44,209 nt of DNA, from assembly GCA_020029535.1 (NCBI GenBank), contig JAIBJM010000013.1:1-44209 (forward strand), given 5' to 3'. Shown here piece after piece: positions 27,174-35,716 of the stretch; the stretch's first letter is position 1; each line of letters opens with the position of its first letter. Source of the DNA: Gammaproteobacteria bacterium. GTDB taxonomy: Bacteria > Pseudomonadota > Gammaproteobacteria > Steroidobacterales > Steroidobacteraceae. The position numbers were made by a program, and so were the translations under genes. A model generated the notes under the pieces. The model did no database searches. It had not been told where the DNA came from and saw only the letters and a program-made list of their open reading frames with translations.

Positions 27174-27404
27174 ATGACCAAGCCATCTGCCGACCTGCAG
27201 GCGGTCAAGAATGCGCTGCGACGCTACGAGCACACCTGGCGGGCCCGACTGCCTGTGGGCCGTACTGAAATGAGCCTGGAGATGGCCGATCTGCTGATGG
27301 CCCTGCTGCGCACGGCCGATCAGCTGGATGTGGATCTGCTGGACTCGGCCGAAACGCTGCTGGAGCGGCGCCTGCCCGGGATTCCGAAACTGGTGAACCG
27401 CTAG
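27174..27404 (+). CDS. small helical protein of unknown function (weak MazG-like pattern)
   Basis: 76 residues, no signal peptide. The ATG at 27174 has AAAGGA 7 nt upstream. The second half (SLEMADLLMALLRTADQLDV, then LLDSAETLLERRLPG) resembles the last helices of MazG-like nucleotide pyrophosphohydrolases, but the N-terminal metal-binding helices of that fold are not evident. It could equally be an unrelated all-helical protein. It stands alone between divergent and convergent neighbours and is followed by a strong hairpin. Confidence 0.55.
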   Translation: MTKPSADLQAVKNALRRYEHTWRARLPVGRTEMSLEMADLLMALLRTADQLDVDLLDSAETLLERRLPGIPKLVNR

Positions 27405-27410
27405 GGCCTG

Positions 27411-27446
27411 AGCGGCGGCCGGTGGGGACATCCGGCCGCCGCTTTC
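27411..27446. terminator. strong bidirectional terminator hairpin
   Basis: Perfect 11-bp stem GCGGCGGCCGG (27412-27422) / CCGGCCGCCGC (27432-27442) with a 9-nt loop, extended by an outer A-T pair and followed by TTTC. It lies between convergent genes (the 76-residue protein and the PhoX-like protein), as expected for a shared terminator. The T-run is short. Confidence 0.7.
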
Positions 27447-27455
27447 CCGGTCAGC

Positions 27456-29069
27456 TCACAGCGGACCGTTGCGCCACGGACCGGTGATGGCGAAGGTGAT
27501 GCCCGGCGTCTGGATGTTGGCGAACAGCCAGTCACCGCTGGAATCGAAGCAGGCGCCCGCCCACTCATTCGCACGCTGATTGCCGGTGAAAATCATGCTG
27601 TTGTCCGGTCGCGAATAGGTGCTGCTGCCGAAGTCCACCAGATTCTGCGCGAAGGTGAAGAGGCGGCCATCGCGCGTCAGTGCCACCAGCCTTTCGGTGC
27701 TGATGCCGTTCAGCAGGTAGCTCGGGCTGCCCGAGTTGTCCTCGCAGAACAGCAGTCCGCCGCGCGGCGTGACGATCAGGTTGTCCGGATTGTCGAGCTC
27801 GTTGGCGGACGGTGCGTCGTACAGCAGCACCAGCTGTTGCTCGACGATGTCGAAGCGGAACACCTGGCCGTTGCCGCTCTGGCCGCCGTCGGTGCAGACG
27901 AAGTAGATGCTGCCGTCGCGATAGGCCGTGCCCTCGGGGCGGCGGAAGATGGCGCCGCCCTGGGCCTGACCCTGGGCGAAATTGCTGGCGGCGACCAGGT
28001 TCTCGGGATCGGCGATCTCCACCCAGGACACATCCAGCGGCGCGCCCACCGCCACCGGATAGGCGGCGCCACCACCGCCCAGCGGATTCGCGCCGCGCAG
28101 GTTGGCGTTGTCGATGCCCACCACCTTCAGCATCTCCAGCCTGCCGCCGCGCTGATAGTCGAAGCGATGGTTCGGCGTGAAGCGGTAGAAGCCGCCGGGG
28201 CTGGCGTCTTCGGTCAGGTATACCACGCCGGTCCGCGGGTCCACTGCGGCGGCTTCGTGATTGCGCCGGCCCATGGCCTTGATGGGCTTGCCATTCGAGG
28301 TGCCGACCGCCGGCACATCGAAGAACCAGCCATGTGGAAAGCTGCGCGTGGCATCGGCCGGATCGGTGGTGTTGATCAGCGTTTCTTCGCCGCTGAGCCA
28401 GCTGCCCTGCGGGGTGGTGCCGCCACCGCAGTTACGCACCGTGCCGCTCAGCGTCGGCCAGGCCATCAGCCACTTCTGCTTGCGACGGTCGAACACCAGA
28501 TTGGTGTTGCCGCCTGGAGCGCCCGGCGAATACTGCAGCTTGCCGCTGAGGAAGGAAGTGCCGCTCGAGACTTCGTGATTGCGGCACAGCACGGCCAGCG
28601 AACCGATTTCGCGCACCACGCCCATGCCATCGTGCATCGGTGGCGTGACCAGACCCGGCACATCCGGATACATCGGGTCGCCGGTCCAGCCGAAGGACCA
28701 GTACTTGAAGCCTGGCGGCAGGCCGAGCAGCGGCAGGCCGGTGGTTTCATCCAGCGTGGGCACCGGATCGCCGTAGGGCGAGGGCACCACGCCGATGTCG
28801 GTGCTGAAATCGCCGACACGACCGCGGCCATGTGCGTTGCCATTGGAGGCTTCGGCGCGGCGCGCCATGAACATCTGCAGCGTGCCGGCAATGGCCACGG
28901 CGCCGGCGGTGGCCGCACCGCGTTGCAGGAAGGCGCGGCGATCGAACTGCGCCGGTTGCGGCGTTTCGAGCTGCTGCGGTGACTTCAGCGTTTCGCCCTG
29001 TTCGGCAGCCAGCTGCGCAATGACCTGATCGATGTGCTGCAGCTGCGTTTCGATTTCATTGGTGCTCAT
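27456..29069 (-). CDS. PhoX-like (DUF839) protein with Tat signal
   Basis: 537 residues. A twin-arginine signal begins near residue 43 (FDRRAFLQRGAATAG), preceded by an unusually long hydrophilic N-terminal stretch containing a Q-rich helix. The mature part is a beta-propeller of the PhoX/DUF839 type with CRNHEV, WLSGEETL, GRRNHEAAAVDPRTGVVYLTED and CEDNSG segments. PhoX enzymes are calcium/iron-dependent periplasmic alkaline phosphatases; activity is inferred from family. The ATG at 29069 was preferred over a GTG at 29102 because GAGG lies 8 nt upstream. No pho box is obvious upstream. Confidence 0.85.
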   Translation of the reverse strand: MSTNEIETQLQHIDQVIAQLAAEQGETLKSPQQLETPQPAQFDRRAFLQRGAATAGAVAIAGTLQMFMARRAEASNGNAHGRGRVGDFSTDIGVVPSPYGDPVPTLDETTGLPLLGLPPGFKYWSFGWTGDPMYPDVPGLVTPPMHDGMGVVREIGSLAVLCRNHEVSSGTSFLSGKLQYSPGAPGGNTNLVFDRRKQKWLMAWPTLSGTVRNCGGGTTPQGSWLSGEETLINTTDPADATRSFPHGWFFDVPAVGTSNGKPIKAMGRRNHEAAAVDPRTGVVYLTEDASPGGFYRFTPNHRFDYQRGGRLEMLKVVGIDNANLRGANPLGGGGAAYPVAVGAPLDVSWVEIADPENLVAASNFAQGQAQGGAIFRRPEGTAYRDGSIYFVCTDGGQSGNGQVFRFDIVEQQLVLLYDAPSANELDNPDNLIVTPRGGLLFCEDNSGSPSYLLNGISTERLVALTRDGRLFTFAQNLVDFGSSTYSRPDNSMIFTGNQRANEWAGACFDSSGDWLFANIQTPGITFAITGPWRNGPL

Positions 29070-29144
29070 CGTGATTGCCTCGCGATTGCTGGGTGAGGGC
29101 ACAACGGTGTCACCCTCCGATGACGCGACGATGGCGCGCAGGTT

Positions 29145-29534
29145 TCAGAATCGTGGCGCGGCGTCGGCACGTTGCTCGGCGTTCAGCGCGGTGACCATGT
29201 CAGCCAGTTCCATCACCGCATCCAGCGCGGCCGGATCCTGCAGGTCGGCCACAGCGTCGATGGCCTGCAGCACTTCGGTGGAGTAAGGCGGCGCCCGCCA
29301 GCTCTCGGGTAGCGGTGGCCCGGACGATGAGGCGAGTGGTGCAGCAAGCGGTGCGGTGGGTGGTGGCACTGGCCCGGATTGCGCCGCCGCCGCCGCCGCC
29401 GCCGCGGGCAGCGTCGCAGCAATGCGCGCGGCGTGCGCCGCATCGGCTGCGCGCCAGCCGTACATGGCCAGCGACAGCGCAGCAGTGGCTGCCGCCGCCA
29501 GCAGCAATAGTCGCGCACGCGGTGAGGTGGGCAT
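29145..29534 (-). CDS. small alanine/proline-rich membrane or exported protein, unknown
   Basis: 129 residues from the ATG at 29532-29534. The N-terminus MPTSPRARLLLLAAAATAAL is a signal or anchor. A poly-alanine run encoded by a GCC repeat and a proline-rich stretch follow. The C-terminal 45 residues (TEVLQAIDAVADLQDPAALD, AVMELADMVTALN) look like a real helical segment. I do not recognise it. It lies 75 nt upstream of the PhoX-like gene on the same strand and could be co-transcribed with it. Coding status is supported mainly by the signal sequence. Confidence 0.5.
   Translation of the reverse strand: MPTSPRARLLLLAAAATAALSLAMYGWRAADAAHAARIAATLPAAAAAAAAQSGPVPPPTAPLAAPLASSSGPPLPESWRAPPYSTEVLQAIDAVADLQDPAALDAVMELADMVTALNAEQRADAAPRF
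29383..29405. repeat. GCC trinucleotide repeat (about 7 units)
   Basis: A pure run of GCC/GGC triplets inside the alanine-rich small protein gene. Changes in unit number would keep the frame, altering only alanine-run length. Confidence 0.7.
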
Positions 29535-29611
29535 GCACCCATTGCAGCGCGCGGCGATGACGATGCGATGACAGCCGCGGGGCCGGGCGCTAAGCTCGCA
29601 GTGCATTGAAT

Positions 29612-30847
29612 ATGAAGCGTAAATTGTGGTGGATCGGCGGGGTGCTGGCAGCGCTGCTGGTGTTGCTGGTGCTGGCTGTGCTGGCGGTGATGTTCCTCGT
29701 CGATCCAAACCGCTTCCGCGGCCAGATCGAGAGCACGGCGCTGCAGCGCTTCGGCATCCCGCTGCAGCTGGCCGGCGACCTGGCCTGGCAGTGGTGGCCG
29801 CTGTTGTCCATCGACATCGGCCGCGGCAGCGTGGGCGATCCGGCCGGCGGCGCACCCATCGTTTCGTGGCAACAGCTCAGTCTGGGTGCGGCATGGCGCC
29901 CGCTGCTGAACCGGCAGTTCATCGCCGATCGCATCGAGGTGCACGGATTGATGCTGAACCTGGCCCGCGATGCCAGGGGCCGTGGCAACTGGCAGGCGTT
30001 GCTGGATGAGATCGCGCGGCGCAATGCCGCGCCGGCAACGCAGCCGGCATCACCGTCATCGCCGCTGCAGGCCAACAGTCTGAAGCTGCGCGATGCGCAG
30101 CTGATGTTCGCCGATACCGCCAGCGGTTCGATGTGGCGTGTGCAGAGCCTCGACCTCGACAGCGGTGGTCGTTACGACGGCGCCCGCAGCGAAGCCAGCG
30201 CGAACGGCGTGCAGCTGTCGGCCGTGGTGGTCGGTGGTTCGTTGCCGGCCGCTGGCGTGCCGGTGAAATTCGCAACCGGCGCCATTGCCTGGGCTGGCGA
30301 TGCCGGCACATTGCAGCTGCCGGCCTGGACCCTGCATCTGGGCAATGCCGAGATCAACGGAGAACAGCAGGGCGCATTGCAGCTGTCACCGCTGGGTGGC
30401 GCGGGGACGCTGAGCGTGTCGTCACCCTCGCTGCGCGAACTGCTGACCACAGTGGGCATTGCCGCGCCGCCGACGCGCGATCGCGGTGTGCTGGGTGAAC
30501 TGTCGATGGAAACAGGCTGGTCGCTGGCCGCGATGAAGCTGAACCTGCAACCGCTGAAAATCGTTGCAGACGACACTACGCTGAGCGGTGCCGTCATGTG
30601 GCCGCTGGATCAATCGACCTCGGCCATGCTGGAACTGGCCGGCGATAGCGTCGACTTCGATCGCTATCTGCGGCCCGAGGATGATCCGGGCGAGCCCTTC
30701 TCGCTGCCGGTGGAGACGCTGCGCGCCATCGACGTCAATGGCACTGTGTCCTTCAACACCGTGAACATGCAGGGACTGAACGTGCGCGGTGCGCGCTTCA
30801 GGCTGTACAGCGATGGCGGTGCAGTGTCGGCGGGTCGCGCGCGATGA
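29612..30847 (+). CDS. AsmA family protein, C-terminally short
   Basis: 411 residues. A single N-terminal membrane helix (IGGVLAALLVLLVLAVLAV) and the AsmA beginning (DPNRFRGQIESTALQRFGIPLQLAGDLAW) identify the family, whose members are implicated in outer-membrane assembly and lipid transport across the periplasm. The protein stops at [19 protein letters not shown], just where relatives continue with a conserved C-terminal domain (E. coli AsmA is about 617 residues). The stop overlaps the mutY start (ATGA). A TTG two codons earlier (29606) is an alternative start. Either a short form or a deletion that removed the C-terminal domain. Confidence 0.82.
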   Translation: MKRKLWWIGGVLAALLVLLVLAVLAVMFLVDPNRFRGQIESTALQRFGIPLQLAGDLAWQWWPLLSIDIGRGSVGDPAGGAPIVSWQQLSLGAAWRPLLNRQFIADRIEVHGLMLNLARDARGRGNWQALLDEIARRNAAPATQPASPSSPLQANSLKLRDAQLMFADTASGSMWRVQSLDLDSGGRYDGARSEASANGVQLSAVVVGGSLPAAGVPVKFATGAIAWAGDAGTLQLPAWTLHLGNAEINGEQQGALQLSPLGGAGTLSVSSPSLRELLTTVGIAAPPTRDRGVLGELSMETGWSLAAMKLNLQPLKIVADDTTLSGAVMWPLDQSTSAMLELAGDSVDFDRYLRPEDDPGEPFSLPVETLRAIDVNGTVSFNTVNMQGLNVRGARFRLYSDGGAVSAGRAR

Positions 30848-31890
30848 GCGGCCTGATCGCCGAGCGCCTGCTGGTGTGGCACGCAAAGCACGGCCGGCAC
30901 GATCTGCCCTGGCAGCGCGATCCCACTCCATACCGCGTATGGGTGTCGGAAGTGATGCTGCAGCAGACGCAGGTGGCCACGGTGATTCCCTACTTCGAAC
31001 GCTTCATGCTGCGCTTCCCCGAGGTGCAGTCGCTGGCCGCCGCGCCGGCCGACGATGTGCTGCATCTGTGGTCAGGACTGGGCTATTACTCGCGCGCGCG
31101 CAATCTGCAGCGCGCGGCGCAACGCGTCGTGGCCGAATTCAACGGTGAACTGCCCGACGATGCGGCAACGCTGGCCACGCTCCCCGGCATCGGCCGTTCC
31201 ACGGCCGCGGCCATCCTCGCGCTGTCGCGCAACCAGAAGCAGACCATTCTCGACGGCAATGTGCGGCGCGTGCTGGCGCGCTACTTCGCCGTGGAAGGAC
31301 CACCGTCGCAGCGCGCGGTGGAACAGCGGCTGTGGCAGCTGGCCGAGAACGCCACACCCGATCGCGATGTGGGGATCTACACGCAGGCCATCATGGATCT
31401 GGGCGCCACCCTCTGCGTGCGTTCGCGACCGCTATGCAATGCCTGCCCGCTGCATGAAGACTGCCGCGCGCGCCGTCAGGGCCGTCAGTCGCAATTGCCG
31501 ACACCCCGCCCGCGCGCCGCCAAGCGTGTGCGCGGCGTGGTGATGCTGGTGGCACAGCGCGGCGACGGCAGCATTCTGCTTGAGCGCCGCCCCGAGCGCG
31601 GCATCTGGGGCGGGTTGTGGTGCCTGCCGGAATTTCACAGCCTCGATGGCGCGCGCGAGTTTGGCGCCACCCGACTGGCGCATGCCGACATCGAAGCCGA
31701 CACACGCGCACTGGTGCGCCACGCCTTCACGCATTTCGAACTGGAGATCCGGCCCCTGCTGGCGCGCTGCGAGGGTCTTGCCGGTGTGATGGAGAGCCCG
31801 CCGACGCTCTGGTATAACGCCGGCGCGCCGGAACGTATTGGATTGCCGGCGCCGATCAGCCAGATCATCCGGAGCCTGCAAGCCATATGA
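30844..31890 (+). CDS. mutY: adenine DNA glycosylase MutY
   Basis: Removes adenine mispaired with 8-oxoguanine. 348 residues. Catalytic Glu36 lies in [17 protein letters not shown]; the helix-hairpin-helix reads [16 protein letters not shown], and the catalytic Asp is in [14 protein letters not shown]. The [4Fe-4S] cluster cysteines follow the C-x6-C-x2-C-x5-C pattern ([17 protein letters not shown]). The C-terminal NUDIX-like 8-oxoG-sensing domain is present ([22 protein letters not shown]). It is coupled to the AsmA-like gene and to yggX by ATGA overlaps. Confidence 0.97.
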   Translation: MSGLIAERLLVWHAKHGRHDLPWQRDPTPYRVWVSEVMLQQTQVATVIPYFERFMLRFPEVQSLAAAPADDVLHLWSGLGYYSRARNLQRAAQRVVAEFNGELPDDAATLATLPGIGRSTAAAILALSRNQKQTILDGNVRRVLARYFAVEGPPSQRAVEQRLWQLAENATPDRDVGIYTQAIMDLGATLCVRSRPLCNACPLHEDCRARRQGRQSQLPTPRPRAAKRVRGVVMLVAQRGDGSILLERRPERGIWGGLWCLPEFHSLDGAREFGATRLAHADIEADTRALVRHAFTHFELEIRPLLARCEGLAGVMESPPTLWYNAGAPERIGLPAPISQIIRSLQAI

Positions 31891-32156
31891 GTCGCACCGT
31901 GCAATGCGCGCTGCTGAAGCGCGAAGCCGAAGGACTGGACCGCCCGCCCTATCCGGGGCCGCTGGGCCAGCGCATATTCAACGAGGTGTCGAAGGAAGCC
32001 TGGAGCCGCTGGGTCAAGCACCAGGTGATGCTGCTCAACGAGTACCGCCTCTCGCCGGTGGATCCAAAAGCTCGCGCTTTTCTTGAAGGCGAGATGGAGA
32101 AGTTCCTGTTCGGCGGCGACGCGGCCAAGCCCGAGGGTTACGTCGCGCCAAAGTAA
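31887..32156 (+). CDS. yggX: probable Fe(2+)-trafficking / oxidative damage protection protein YggX
   Basis: 89 residues, family length. The pattern [40 protein letters not shown] and [15 protein letters not shown] is diagnostic. YggX protects iron-sulphur enzymes during superoxide stress. The pairing with mutY, itself an Fe-S enzyme, is conserved in gammaproteobacteria, here with an ATGA overlap. It ends one base before the convergent histidine kinase gene. Confidence 0.96.
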   Translation: MSRTVQCALLKREAEGLDRPPYPGPLGQRIFNEVSKEAWSRWVKHQVMLLNEYRLSPVDPKARAFLEGEMEKFLFGGDAAKPEGYVAPK

Positions 32157-32157
32157 C

Positions 32158-35112
32158 TCAAATACCTGGCGATGCGGGGCGCGTCGCCAGTTCGGCCAGT
32201 GCCGCACGCACCTCGGACAGCCGCGGTGGTTTGCTGAGGATGCGATCGATATGCTGCGGCAGGGCGCCTTCACTTTGCAGCCGCTGGCCCCAGCCGGTCA
32301 GAAGAAAGATCGGCATGTCCGGCGCGCTGGCCTTGATCGTCGCCGCCACGGTGCGCCCGTCGACATTCGGCATGCCAAGATCAGTGATGACAACGCTGAA
32401 CGGTTCACCGCGCTGGTGCGCGGACAAACACTCGTCGATGCCCTTCTGGCCGCCTTCGGCGGAAGTTACCGCATGGCCATCGGATTCGAGCACATCGCGC
32501 AGCGAGCGGAGAATGAGCGGATCATCGTCGATCAGCAGTACGCGCAGCGGCGCGGTCTGTATCGGCGGAGCAGTCACGGGCAGGCGATCGACCGGTGACG
32601 CTGCCGTGAAGTTGATGCGCATGGTCGTGCCGCGTCCGGGCTCGCTGTCGATGCCGATATCCGCGCTGTGCCGCTGCACCATTCCGTACACCATGGCCAG
32701 TCCCAGCCCGGTGCCCCGTTCACCCTTGGTGGTGAAGAAAGGCTCGAGGCAGTGGGCGCGTACGGATTCCGACATGCCCGCGCCGGTGTCGCAGACTTCC
32801 ACCACCACTGACGGAGGCGAGCCCGCCCGATGGGTCGGATCGATCCGGGTGCGCAGTGTCAGCGTCCCTCCCTCGGGCATGGCATCCACTGCGTTGAGCA
32901 CCAGATTGGTCAGGGCATCCCGGATCTCATTCTCGGCGCCCATTACCGGCGGCAGCGCGTTGGCGAATTCGCACTTCAGTTCAATGACGATGCCACGTTC
33001 CTGAGGAATGGAACTCCAGCGGGCGCGCGTCAATTCCGCAACCTGGTCCAACAGCGCATTGAGATCGACCGCAGCAAGCGCCAGCTGGTCTTCACGCGGA
33101 CGATAGAACATCCGCATGCGGGCCACGGTGTGGCCGACACCTTCGATCGCGCGCTGGATGACCGTAAGCTGTTCGCGCGCTTGCGCGTTGAGGGACGGAT
33201 TGCGCTCGAGAAGCGACTGCGTATACAGCGCGGCGGGCGACAGAGCGTTGTTGATGTCGTGCGCGATGCCGCTGGCCATCTGCCCAAGCGCGCGCAGCCG
33301 CTCCTGCTGCATCACGGATTCCTGCGTCCGGCGCAGATCGTCGTAGGCGCGCTGCAGGGATCCGTGAAGCTGTGCCTGGTGGCCGGCGAGCGCCAGGTGC
33401 TCGCTGAGTTGCCGCAGGAATTCGCAGTCGATGCTGGCGAAGCTGCCGGGATTGCGGCGGGCGGCAACCAGCACGCCGAAGACCCTCTTCTCCACGCTCA
33501 GCGGAGCAATCACCAGGGCACGCAAGCCGCCGCGCGCAATGGCGGCCGTGAAGGGGTGTGGCGATCCGGCAATATCCGGTTCGTATACCAGCTCTCCGTT
33601 GACGCTGCGTCCCAGCCCATTCCGATCGACGCTGATACGCGCCTGCTCGGTCAACGCGAGTTCGAGGGCCAGCGCGCGGCTTTTGGCGCCGACGCAGGCG
33701 ATTTCCAGTGTCTGCGCGGCCGGCTCGTACAGGCAGATGCAGCCGAAGTCGATCGGCAGGTGATCCTCGAGGCTGCGGATCGCCACCTGGAATATGCTGT
33801 GTACGTCCTGCCGTTCGGCGATGGCCCGGGTACTCCGATCCAGCAGGCTCAGCCGTTCGGACTGGGTGCGCAGACGCTCTTCGGCGCGCTTGCGCTCGGT
33901 GATGTCGCGCACGAATGCGCTGAAGCCGATGCTGTCGCCCAGACGTATCGGTGTGATGGCGATTTCGACCGGAAACTCGGTCTGGTCGCGCCGCAGGGCA
34001 GAGAGCTCGATCCTGCGGTTGAGCACCGGACCCTCGCCGGTGGCCAGGTAGTGCTCCATGCCGCGCTGATGATCGAGGCGGTAGCGCCCGGGAATGATCA
34101 TCTCGGCAAGTGTCCGGCCGACTGCTTCGCTGGCCGTCCAGCCGAACAGGACTTCGGCCTGACCGCTCCAGCCGGTGATCGCATCCGAGCGATCGATGGT
34201 GATGACGGCATCCAGCGCGTTCTCGATGATGAGACGGGTACGTTCCTCGCTGGCGGCGAGCGCCATCTGCGCCTGCTGCCGCCCGGCATCTGCGCGGGCG
34301 AGCTGCGCCGCATCGATCCACACCAGCATGGCCAGAACCAGTACGCTCGACAGCGCAAACAGCGAAAAGCTCTGTTCGACGCCCAGCGAGCCAGCGTGGT
34401 AGGCCGCCAGCGCCAGTGCGCCGGCGGCAAGCGGCACCAGCAGCGCGGCAGGCAGCAGGCGCCGCGCGCTGTCCCCCGACGGACCGGCATCGGTCAACAG
34501 CATGAAGAGCCCGGTATCCCGGCGCAGCGCGACGACGCCGGTGGCCAGCAGCATCAGCATGATCGCCGTATGGATTGCCATCTGGCTGAACGGCAGTAGT
34601 GGAATGCCGCCGAACAGATAGCGCGCAAATCCCAGCCACGCCGTCAGCATCGCGAGCAGCGCCAGGATCTGATACACGCGGGCCCATCGCAGGCGGCGGC
34701 TCAGCAGCAGGGTGGAGGCAATCAGCGCAAAACCCAGCGCCGTGCCCGGCGACATCAAGCCGATGCGCAATTCGTGAATTGCCGCATGCTGCTCGAGCCC
34801 GAGGCCGTCCAGTCCCGCATCCCAGCGCAACAGATATGCGGTAAGCCGGGTCAGAGTCAGAACCAGTGCGAGCGCGGCGCAGCTCATCGCGGGAAGGCGT
34901 ACATCGACGCTGAAGAGCGTCAACGACGCAGCACAGAGCGTGATGGTCAACGCTGTCAGCGGCGTCATTGCCGGCCAGCCGGGTACGACAGTGGTGAGTG
35001 TCGCAATGCCGAGCAGCCAGCCCGTCAGTACCGCCAGACCGACTGCGAGCCCGATGAGGCCAACCAGCCCCGCATACCCTGCTGCAGTCCGCCCCGACCC
35101 GATCGCGTTCAT
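32158..35112 (-). CDS. hybrid sensor histidine kinase with membrane, PAS, GAF and receiver domains
   Basis: 984 residues. About eight N-terminal membrane helices (to residue ~270) resemble a MASE-type sensor. A PAS domain (~290-405, followed by RDITERKRAEE), GAF domain (~420-575), HisKA with phospho-acceptor H618 (GIAHDINN), HATPase (N-box NLVLNAVDAM, G-boxes CDTGAGM and GTGLGLAMVYG), and a C-terminal receiver with acidic cluster D862-D864, D911 and K961. All key residues are intact. There is no partner response regulator or Hpt gene nearby, so it is an orphan. The ATG at 35112 was chosen; a GTG nine codons upstream is possible. No output beyond phosphotransfer is encoded. Confidence 0.92.
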   Translation of the reverse strand: MNAIGSGRTAAGYAGLVGLIGLAVGLAVLTGWLLGIATLTTVVPGWPAMTPLTALTITLCAASLTLFSVDVRLPAMSCAALALVLTLTRLTAYLLRWDAGLDGLGLEQHAAIHELRIGLMSPGTALGFALIASTLLLSRRLRWARVYQILALLAMLTAWLGFARYLFGGIPLLPFSQMAIHTAIMLMLLATGVVALRRDTGLFMLLTDAGPSGDSARRLLPAALLVPLAAGALALAAYHAGSLGVEQSFSLFALSSVLVLAMLVWIDAAQLARADAGRQQAQMALAASEERTRLIIENALDAVITIDRSDAITGWSGQAEVLFGWTASEAVGRTLAEMIIPGRYRLDHQRGMEHYLATGEGPVLNRRIELSALRRDQTEFPVEIAITPIRLGDSIGFSAFVRDITERKRAEERLRTQSERLSLLDRSTRAIAERQDVHSIFQVAIRSLEDHLPIDFGCICLYEPAAQTLEIACVGAKSRALALELALTEQARISVDRNGLGRSVNGELVYEPDIAGSPHPFTAAIARGGLRALVIAPLSVEKRVFGVLVAARRNPGSFASIDCEFLRQLSEHLALAGHQAQLHGSLQRAYDDLRRTQESVMQQERLRALGQMASGIAHDINNALSPAALYTQSLLERNPSLNAQAREQLTVIQRAIEGVGHTVARMRMFYRPREDQLALAAVDLNALLDQVAELTRARWSSIPQERGIVIELKCEFANALPPVMGAENEIRDALTNLVLNAVDAMPEGGTLTLRTRIDPTHRAGSPPSVVVEVCDTGAGMSESVRAHCLEPFFTTKGERGTGLGLAMVYGMVQRHSADIGIDSEPGRGTTMRINFTAASPVDRLPVTAPPIQTAPLRVLLIDDDPLILRSLRDVLESDGHAVTSAEGGQKGIDECLSAHQRGEPFSVVITDLGMPNVDGRTVAATIKASAPDMPIFLLTGWGQRLQSEGALPQHIDRILSKPPRLSEVRAALAELATRPASPGI

Positions 35113-35229
35113 TGTGTGCGGGAGTCTGCGACAACTCACCTATCGGTTATCCCGAATTCTGCTGCAGTCCGAATGCGGTGTTCTGTATCCGCGCCACTAC
35201 GGAAATCAGTGGCTTAGCGAGCCGTTGGC

Positions 35230-35258
35230 TTGACGCCCCTGCGCCCGGCCGGTCTAAT
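35230..35258 (+). promoter_or_regulatory. sigma70 promoter of tRNA-Phe
   Basis: TTGACG (35230-35235, 5/6), a 17-nt spacer and TCTAAT (35253-35258, 5/6) precede the tRNA; transcription would start near 35265, about 16 nt before the mature 5' end. Confidence 0.75.
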
Positions 35259-35280
35259 ACGCGGCCTTCCGATTCCCCGT

Positions 35281-35356
35281 GGCCGGGTAGCTCAGTTGGT
35301 AGAGCAGCGGATTGAAAATCCGCGTGTCGTTGGTTCGATTCCGACCCCGGCCACCA
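35281..35356 (+). tRNA. tRNA-Phe (anticodon GAA)
   Basis: 76-nt cloverleaf with acceptor GGCCGGG / CCCGGCC, D-loop AGCTCAGTTGGTAGAGC, anticodon loop TTGAAAA flanked by CGGA / TCCG (anticodon GAA), T-arm GGTTCGATTCC, discriminator A and encoded CCA. Its last 25 nt recur at 36379-36403, marking it as an integration site. Confidence 0.96.
35332..35356 (+). repeat. att-like direct repeat, left copy (3' end of tRNA-Phe)
   Basis: The final 25 nt of tRNA-Phe (from GGTTCGATTCCGAC to the CCA) match 36379-36403 at 24 of 25 positions. tRNA 3' ends are the standard attachment sites of integrases. Confidence 0.75.
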
Positions 35357-35407
35357 TCAATTTGTGGGTCTATCCCGGTCACATGGGTGACGGTTTATAC
35401 CGGAGAC

Positions 35408-35716
35408 ATGGGTAACACTCACATTGGCTCCGCGCTGAGTGTGGCGCAGTACGGGGGCAAGCATCCGGACGCCAAGGCATGGAAGGGTTTGGGATCCGGC
35501 GTGTTCGAGGTGGTGAGCAACTTCGACACCAATACGTTCCGCGCCGCCTATGTCGTGCGATTTGCGGAGGCAATTTACGTACTGCACTGCTTTCAGAAAA
35601 AGTCGCCCAGCGGAATCAGGGCCGCCAAGACGGATGTGGATTTGATCGCACAGCGGTTGAGGATGGCCGCTGCGGATCATGAGGAACGATATGGCAAAGC
35701 GAAGAAAGAGCGCTGA
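35408..35716 (+). CDS. HigB/Gp49-like toxin, N-terminally shortened
   Basis: 102 residues from the ATG at 35408, the first start in the conserved part. The sequence from IGSALSVAQYGGKHPDAK onward, including LGSGVFEVVSNFDTNTFRAAY and IYVLHCFQKKSPSGI, fits the phage Gp49-like/RelE-fold toxin family, ribonucleases that cleave mRNA. Relatives carry roughly 30 more N-terminal residues before this point, with the pattern of a short strand and helix; here that place is taken by the DNA next to the tRNA. The toxin is therefore probably inactive or altered. It overlaps the antitoxin start, toxin first, the HigBA order. Confidence 0.72.
   Translation: MGNTHIGSALSVAQYGGKHPDAKAWKGLGSGVFEVVSNFDTNTFRAAYVVRFAEAIYVLHCFQKKSPSGIRAAKTDVDLIAQRLRMAAADHEERYGKAKKER

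Noticed and set aside
31887-32156. mutM at the left end and mutY-yggX at 31 kb as an oxidative-damage repair cluster
   Set aside because: The genes are 30 kb apart with many unrelated genes between; each lies in its own conserved neighbourhood, so this is most likely coincidence.
32830-34599. Open frame of 589 codons on the plus strand
   Set aside because: Antisense to the histidine kinase whose motifs are all intact; no family resemblance.
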